From Gemmatimonadota bacterium (lineage in GTDB: Bacteria > Gemmatimonadota > Gemmatimonadetes > Gemmatimonadales > GWC2-71-9), in contig QHTY01000052.1 in assembly GCA_003220985.1 (NCBI GenBank), positions 1 through 9,294 on the forward strand: a stretch of DNA of 9,294 bases, in the 5' to 3' direction. This document shows positions 5,585-9,294 of this stretch, one piece after another. Made by a program: the position numbers and the translations under genes. Below the pieces are notes generated by a model. It was given only the letters and a program-made list of their open reading frames with translations. It was not told the origin of the DNA and made no database searches. Numbering within the stretch: the stretch's first letter is position 1; each line of letters opens with the position of its first letter.

Positions 5585-6933
5585 AGCGCGTCCTCGTCGT
5601 CGACGACGAGCCGGGCCTCAGGCAGAGCCTCGGGCTGCTGCTCACCGATGTCGGCTACACCGTCACCGCCGAGCAAGACGGCAAGCGGGGGCTCGAACGC
5701 GCCGTCGCCGAGGCGTTCGATCTGGTGCTGTGTGACGTGCGGATGCCCGAGATGGATGGATTGACGTTCCTACGCTCCTACCGCCAGCGCGGCGGCAATG
5801 CGCTCGTCATCGTGATGAGCGCCTACGGCGGCGAAGACGCCGCGATTGCCGCGATGAAGGAAGGCGCGTACGACTATCTCCCCAAGCCGTTCCGCCCGGA
5901 CGAGGTCGTGCTCACCCTGCGCAAGGCGGAGGAGCGGGAGCGATTGCGGCAGGAAGTGGCCGGCCTCAGAGCGCAGCTGGCCTCGGGACCCGCCGAGCGC
6001 GGTCTCATCGCCGAGAGTGCGGCCATGCGGCGGGCATTGGCGCTCGTCGCGCGGGTCGCCGAGCACAACACGACGGTGCTCATCACCGGTGAGAGCGGCA
6101 CCGGCAAGGAAGTGATCGCGCGCGCCATTCATCGCGCCAGCCCGCGCGCGAGCAAAGCCTTCGTCGGCATCAACTGCGCGGCGATCCCCGAGACCCTGCT
6201 CGAGTCCGAGCTGTTCGGTCACGTGCGCGGCGCGTTCACCGGGGCGACCGGCGACAAAGCCGGGCTGTTCGAGCAAGCGAGCGGCGGCACGCTCCTGCTC
6301 GACGAGATCGGCGAGCTGCCGATCGGCCTGCAGGCAAAGCTGCTGCGGGTGCTGCAGGAGAGTGAGATCCGGCGCGTAGGCGATGAGAAGACGCGCCGCG
6401 TGGACGCGCGCGTGCTGGTTGCCACCGCGCGCGATCTCGAGGCCGAGGTGCGCGCCGGCCGGTTTCGCGAGGATCTGTTCTATCGCATCAATGTCGTCGT
6501 GATCGCGTTGCCGCCCCTGCGCGATCGCCAGCACGACATCGCGCCGCTCGCGCGCCATTTCGCGGCTCGTCTCGCCCAGCGCTTCGGTCGGCCGCTCTCG
6601 CTCACTGACGATGCGATCGGCTGGCTCGCGCAACAGGAGTGGCCTGGGAATGTGCGCGAGCTCGAGAACGCGATCGAGCGCGCCGCCGTCCTCACCAACC
6701 ATGAGATCCTGACTCCCACCGATTTCCGAGACGAACGCCAGGCCCCAGCCCTCAGCCCCCAGCTCCAGCCCCAAGACTCAGGGACGTTGAAAGGTGCCGT
6801 TGAGGCCGCGGAACGCGACGCCATTACCCAGGCATTGAAAGCGACAGGCGGCAATCGCCGCGAAGCGGCGGCGCAGCTAGGAGTCAGCCTGCGGACCCTG
6901 TTTTACAAGATGGACAGGTATGGGATCGGCTAG
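5581..6933 (+). CDS. NtrC-family sigma-54-dependent response regulator, PilR-like in role
   Basis: A 450-residue regulator with three domains. The receiver (about 1-120) has acidic residues Asp8-Asp9, phosphoacceptor Asp52 in [11 protein letters not shown], Ser80 and Lys102. The AAA+ domain (about 140-370) has Walker A GESGTGKE (170-177), the sigma-54 contact loop GAFTGA (217-222), Walker B GGTLLLDE (235-242) and an arginine-rich region ending [11 protein letters not shown]. The C-terminal Fis-type helix-turn-helix (about 405-450) shows [21 protein letters not shown]. All key residues are present, so it should be an active ATPase that opens sigma-54 promoters. The frame is open upstream, but ATG 5581 gives the normal receiver start and overlaps the kinase stop (ATGA). 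A likely target is the -24/-12 site in front of the first pilin. The exact orthology to PilR versus other NtrC-type regulators cannot be settled here. Confidence 0.93.
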   Translation: MKRVLVVDDEPGLRQSLGLLLTDVGYTVTAEQDGKRGLERAVAEAFDLVLCDVRMPEMDGLTFLRSYRQRGGNALVIVMSAYGGEDAAIAAMKEGAYDYLPKPFRPDEVVLTLRKAEERERLRQEVAGLRAQLASGPAERGLIAESAAMRRALALVARVAEHNTTVLITGESGTGKEVIARAIHRASPRASKAFVGINCAAIPETLLESELFGHVRGAFTGATGDKAGLFEQASGGTLLLDEIGELPIGLQAKLLRVLQESEIRRVGDEKTRRVDARVLVATARDLEAEVRAGRFREDLFYRINVVVIALPPLRDRQHDIAPLARHFAARLAQRFGRPLSLTDDAIGWLAQQEWPGNVRELENAIERAAVLTNHEILTPTDFRDERQAPALSPQLQPQDSGTLKGAVEAAERDAITQALKATGGNRREAAAQLGVSLRTLFYKMDRYGIG

Positions 6934-6948
6934 TGCAAGGTTTTGCAC
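6933..6948 (+). repeat. Inverted repeat GTGCAA-GGTT-TTGCAC at the end of the regulator gene
   Basis: A perfect 6 bp inverted repeat with a 4-base loop overlaps the last base of the TAG stop. It lacks a T-tract and so is not a convincing terminator. It is a possible operator for the minor-pilin operon starting at 7064. The remaining gap (6949-7063) has a TTTCAACG direct repeat (6971-6978, 6984-6991) and no promoter I can defend. Confidence 0.4.
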
Positions 6949-7063
6949 AACTGCAGGATTCTGCGGTGTTTTTCAACGCCTCATTTCAACGTATCTATTT
7001 GATGTACTTGAAGTTACGTACAGGCATAGAACGTGTACATAGGGGTCGCCGAACGGAGGACTC

Positions 7064-7507
7064 ATGGGTCGCAAAGGGTTCAGCCTCATCGAGATGATGT
7101 TCGTGTTCGTGCTGGCCGGGGTGATCATGGCGATCGGCTTCCCCCGGCTGAAGGACAGTCTCGAGAAGCAAAACATCCGCAGCTCGAAAGCGCTGCTGGC
7201 CACCTTGGCGGCGACCGCGCGCGGGACCGCGGTCCAGCGCGGCTGCAACGCCACGCTGAACATGACGACCGACAGCATTTGGGTTACCGCGTGCAGTTTG
7301 ACGCCGCCTTTCAACCCGGTGCAGGTCGGCACGAAGAAGCTGGTGGGGGAAGAGTTCGGCGTCACGCTGGTTCCTAGCACCGCATCAATCGTCTACGATC
7401 CGCGCGGCATCCGGTCGCAATTCCAGGCGACCTCGATTCGGATCGTTGGCGCGCACTACACCGATTCCGTGGTGATCAACGAGGTGGGAAAGGTGACCCG
7501 GCAATGA
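7064..7507 (+). CDS. Minor pilin, FimT/FimU (GspH)-like
   Basis: A 147-residue prepilin. The leader MGRKG precedes FSLIEMMFVFVLAGVIMAIGFP, with Glu at mature position 5, and is followed by a helix (KDSLEKQNIRSSKALLATLAATARGTAVQRG) and a beta-rich globular domain. This matches the GspH/FimT layout of pilus-tip priming subunits in size and order. Two Cys (in RGCNATL and TACSLTP) may form a disulfide. GGAGG (7055-7059) lies 4 bases before the ATG. It is the first gene of a four-gene run in the usual fimT/fimU-pilV-pilW-pilX order, and its stop overlaps the next start by ATGA. It should be cleaved by prepilin peptidase and join the minor-pilin complex that starts pilus assembly. The exact subtype (FimT or FimU) is not resolvable. 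Confidence 0.85.
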   Translation: MGRKGFSLIEMMFVFVLAGVIMAIGFPRLKDSLEKQNIRSSKALLATLAATARGTAVQRGCNATLNMTTDSIWVTACSLTPPFNPVQVGTKKLVGEEFGVTLVPSTASIVYDPRGIRSQFQATSIRIVGAHYTDSVVINEVGKVTRQ

Positions 7508-7890
7508 ACATCACAACGAACCAGCGCGGCTTCACGATCATCGAGATCATCATCGCGATCATCGTGCTGACCGTCGGCTTGCTCGGCCTGGTGACGACCG
7601 GGGCGCTCGTAACGCGCATGATCGCGCGCGGGCAGCGCTCGGCGTCGGCCGCGGCGTTCGCGTCGCGGCGCCTGGAGCGGGAGCGCCCCCGGGCGTGCAT
7701 CGATGCGCAGCGCACCCCCGGCTCGGACACGCTCTATCGTGGCGCTACCTGGGTGGCGATCAACCGGTGGGCGTTTACGGATGCCGGCAACAAGAACTAC
7801 CGGCTCAAGATCGTGACGACGTACAAGACCATCAAGAATCGCGTGCGGAGCGATTCAACGGAGACGACGATCCCATGCGGCAACTTCTGA
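7504..7890 (+). CDS. Minor pilin, PilV-like
   Basis: A 128-residue prepilin. The leader MNITTNQRG precedes FTIIEIIIAIIVLTVGLLGL, with Glu5 of the mature form, then a helix (TRMIARGQRSASAAAFASRRLE) and a short globular domain. The 'iEviiAiivLtvGllGl' pattern followed by a polar helix is characteristic of PilV-type minor pilins. The start overlaps the previous stop (ATGA), so no separate ribosome binding site is needed. One Cys follows the helix (RACIDAQ) and another is near the C-terminus (PCGNF), a likely disulfide. It is shorter than many PilV proteins. It presumably works with the FimT-, PilW- and PilX-like neighbours at the pilus tip. Confidence 0.82.
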   Translation: MNITTNQRGFTIIEIIIAIIVLTVGLLGLVTTGALVTRMIARGQRSASAAAFASRRLERERPRACIDAQRTPGSDTLYRGATWVAINRWAFTDAGNKNYRLKIVTTYKTIKNRVRSDSTETTIPCGNF

Positions 7891-8795
7891 CGAGCGTACG
7901 CGCGCGGCGCGGTTTTACGATGGTCGAGCTCCTGGTCGCGCTGGTCCTGCTGGGACTGGTGAGCGCCGCCCTGTATCGCGTGTTGGTCAACAACCAGCGG
8001 CTCTACACGGCGCAGACACAGCGGATCGATCTGTCGCAGAACATTCGCGCCGCCACAAACATTCTGCCGGCCGAGTTCCGCCAGCTGGATGCGTCGGACA
8101 ACGATATCACGGCGATGGGGCCCGACAGTATCTCGATTCACGCGCTGCGGTGGACCAGCTTCGTGTGCATCGCTCCCGTGCTGAACGGGACGGCCGCAAA
8201 TCGCTCGATGACGATCCGGGGCGGGCAGCCCGGTCAGCCGATGTTTTTCGGATCGCGCGGCGTTCTGGTCGGCACAGATTCGATCAGCGTTTATCTGGAC
8301 GCGGATCCGACGTCGCGCCTCGACGACTACTACGTGCCGGGGCGGCTCACGAACGCCGTGTCGGGGCCGGCGCTCTGCCCCGCGGTCCCGCCCGGGCTGG
8401 CGCAGCCGGGGACGACGATCACGTGGGACGGCAACTTTTTCGCCGGCAACAACGTGGCGGCGGCGATTCCCGTCGGCGCGCCAGTCTGGGGCTTCGAGCG
8501 CGTCACATACAAACTGTATCAGTCGCCGACCGACGGCCTGTACTACATCGGGTACGGTCCCACCGGCGGAGCCAAGCAGCCGCTCATCGGCCCGGTGCTG
8601 CCCAACGGACTGACGTTCTCGTACTTCGACTCGACCGGCGCCGTGACGGCCGTGCGGACGCGCGTCGCCCGCATTGACATCACGGTGCGTGCGCGGACCG
8701 CCATCGCAGTGCGGCGCGGGGGAACAGCGCCCGCGCAGACGATCGTGGATAGCGTGGTAACGAGCGTTGCTTTACGCAATAACCGGCGGTGGTAG
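7875..8795 (+). CDS. Minor pilin, PilW-like
   Basis: A 306-residue prepilin. The 13-residue basic leader ending ARRG precedes FTMVELLVALVLLGLVSAALYRV, with Glu5 of the mature form, then a polar helix (NNQRLYTAQTQRIDLSQNIRAA) and a long beta-rich domain of more than 200 residues. Large size and the position after the PilV-like gene fit PilW or GspJ-type subunits. The frame is open upstream to 7695, but ATG 7875 gives a normal leader and a 16-base overlap with the preceding gene. GGAG at 7860-7863 is rather distant. It is rich in Gly, Pro and Asp turns and has two Cys (in FVCIAPV and ALCPAVP). It would be part of the tip-priming complex. PilW versus GspJ naming is by context. Confidence 0.82.
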   Translation: MRQLLTSVRARRGFTMVELLVALVLLGLVSAALYRVLVNNQRLYTAQTQRIDLSQNIRAATNILPAEFRQLDASDNDITAMGPDSISIHALRWTSFVCIAPVLNGTAANRSMTIRGGQPGQPMFFGSRGVLVGTDSISVYLDADPTSRLDDYYVPGRLTNAVSGPALCPAVPPGLAQPGTTITWDGNFFAGNNVAAAIPVGAPVWGFERVTYKLYQSPTDGLYYIGYGPTGGAKQPLIGPVLPNGLTFSYFDSTGAVTAVRTRVARIDITVRARTAIAVRRGGTAPAQTIVDSVVTSVALRNNRRW

Positions 8796-8823
8796 GGCCG
8801 TCGGAACCTATGAAGGAGCGAGC

Positions 8824-9294
8824 ATGAAACGGATTCTGCGGGACGAGCGCGGTATGGCGCTCGCGGTTGCGATCTTCGCCCTCGTCATTGTCGGGGCCTT
8901 GATCGCGGGAGCGTTCTTCGCCGGCACCCAGGAGCAGCGGGTCGGTGAAAACCAGCGCCGCGTGCAGGCGTCCTTCGGCGTCGCCGAGGCGGGTGTGCAG
9001 GAGCGAGTCATGAGCTGGAAGCCCGACTCGATGAACAAGCGTCCGGCGTATCCGGCGGACTCCGTGGTAATCTCGCCGGCGGCCGCGCCGGGCGGCACGG
9101 GCACATACTTCGGCTGGAGCTACAAGCTGGGGAACAACGTCTTCCTCATCGACGTGACGGGACGGGATCGGGCCAGCGCGACCGGCTTTACTGCCGGCGG
9201 TGGCGGCGCGCGCCAGCGCATCGGCATGATCACCCGTCTCGCGCCGATTGACTTCGGCATTCGCGCGTCGCTGACGACACAGGGTGGTGTCAGC
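8824..9294 (+). CDS. Minor pilin, PilX-like (partial, runs off the window)
   Basis: An open frame from ATG 8824 to the last base gives 157 residues with no stop; the 3' end is outside the window. AAGGAG (8813-8818) lies 5 bases before the start. The N-terminus MKRILRDERG precedes MALAVAIFALVIVGALIAGAFF. A basic leader ends in Gly before a hydrophobic helix, but position 5 of the mature form is Val, not Glu. A polar helix ENQRRVQASFGVAEAGVQE follows; the 'AEAG' motif after an Asn-containing helix is typical of the PilX N-terminal family. Lack of Glu5 is also known for the T2SS tip subunit GspK, which fits a tip position. The start follows the PilW-like stop by 28 bases, so it is part of the same operon. 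A PilY1-like adhesin may follow outside the window, which I cannot see. Confidence 0.8.
   Translation, partial: MKRILRDERGMALAVAIFALVIVGALIAGAFFAGTQEQRVGENQRRVQASFGVAEAGVQERVMSWKPDSMNKRPAYPADSVVISPAAAPGGTGTYFGWSYKLGNNVFLIDVTGRDRASATGFTAGGGGARQRIGMITRLAPIDFGIRASLTTQGGVS

Noticed and set aside
5770..6774. Long minus-strand open frame (334 residues) opposite the response regulator
   Set aside because: It is antisense to a fully recognisable NtrC-type gene and shows no domain of its own.
6950..6973. Possible terminator after the regulator gene (GCAG-GATT-CTGC with a T-run)
   Set aside because: The stem is only about 4 bp and is separated from the T-run by GGTG; too weak to call.

Overview
The window is a GC-rich stretch (roughly two thirds G+C by eye) of a Gram-negative-type bacterial chromosome and is essentially a type IV pilus (T4P) locus. 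The style of the two major pilins, the NtrC-family two-component pair and the short overlapping genes suggest Gemmatimonadota or a similar soil or aquatic phylum. That assignment is an inference from sequence character, not from a search. All recognised genes are on the + strand. I see no tRNA, rRNA, CRISPR array, transposase or integrase.

Layout. (1) 1-222: the 3' end of an unidentified protein, possibly a membrane glycosyltransferase. (2) 212-3238: two tandem paralogues of the TMTC-like family (polytopic GT-C fold O-mannosyltransferase-like membrane proteins with C-terminal TPR-like repeats). The first is intact but carries a REP-like hairpin inside its reading frame. The second is broken by a frameshift near 2680-2690. 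(3) 3239-3468: a 230 bp intergenic region with a strong candidate sigma-54 promoter and a good ribosome binding site. (4) 3469-4356: two tandem type IV pilin genes whose mature proteins differ by one residue. Each is followed by an excellent intrinsic terminator. (5) 4436-6933: a membrane histidine kinase and an NtrC-family sigma-54 activator, overlapping by ATGA. (6) 7064-9294: a minor-pilin operon in the order FimT/GspH-like, PilV-like, PilW-like, PilX-like, the last running off the window.

How the parts fit together. The kinase has two membrane helices and almost no periplasmic loop, so it probably senses something in the membrane, as PilS does. Its partner has the GAFTGA motif that contacts sigma-54. 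The only strong -24/-12 promoter I found lies 68-80 bp upstream of the first pilin start, so a PilS/PilR-like circuit controlling pilin expression is the simplest reading. The minor pilins would prime assembly of the major pilin fibre. The adjacent TMTC-like membrane enzyme could modify exported proteins; a Thr-rich stretch in the pilins makes them a plausible but unproven substrate. The points most worth a second look are the pilin duplication, whose homology is sharpest over the mature coding region, the TMTC-pilin linkage, the in-frame REP-like insertion and the frameshifted second TMTC gene.
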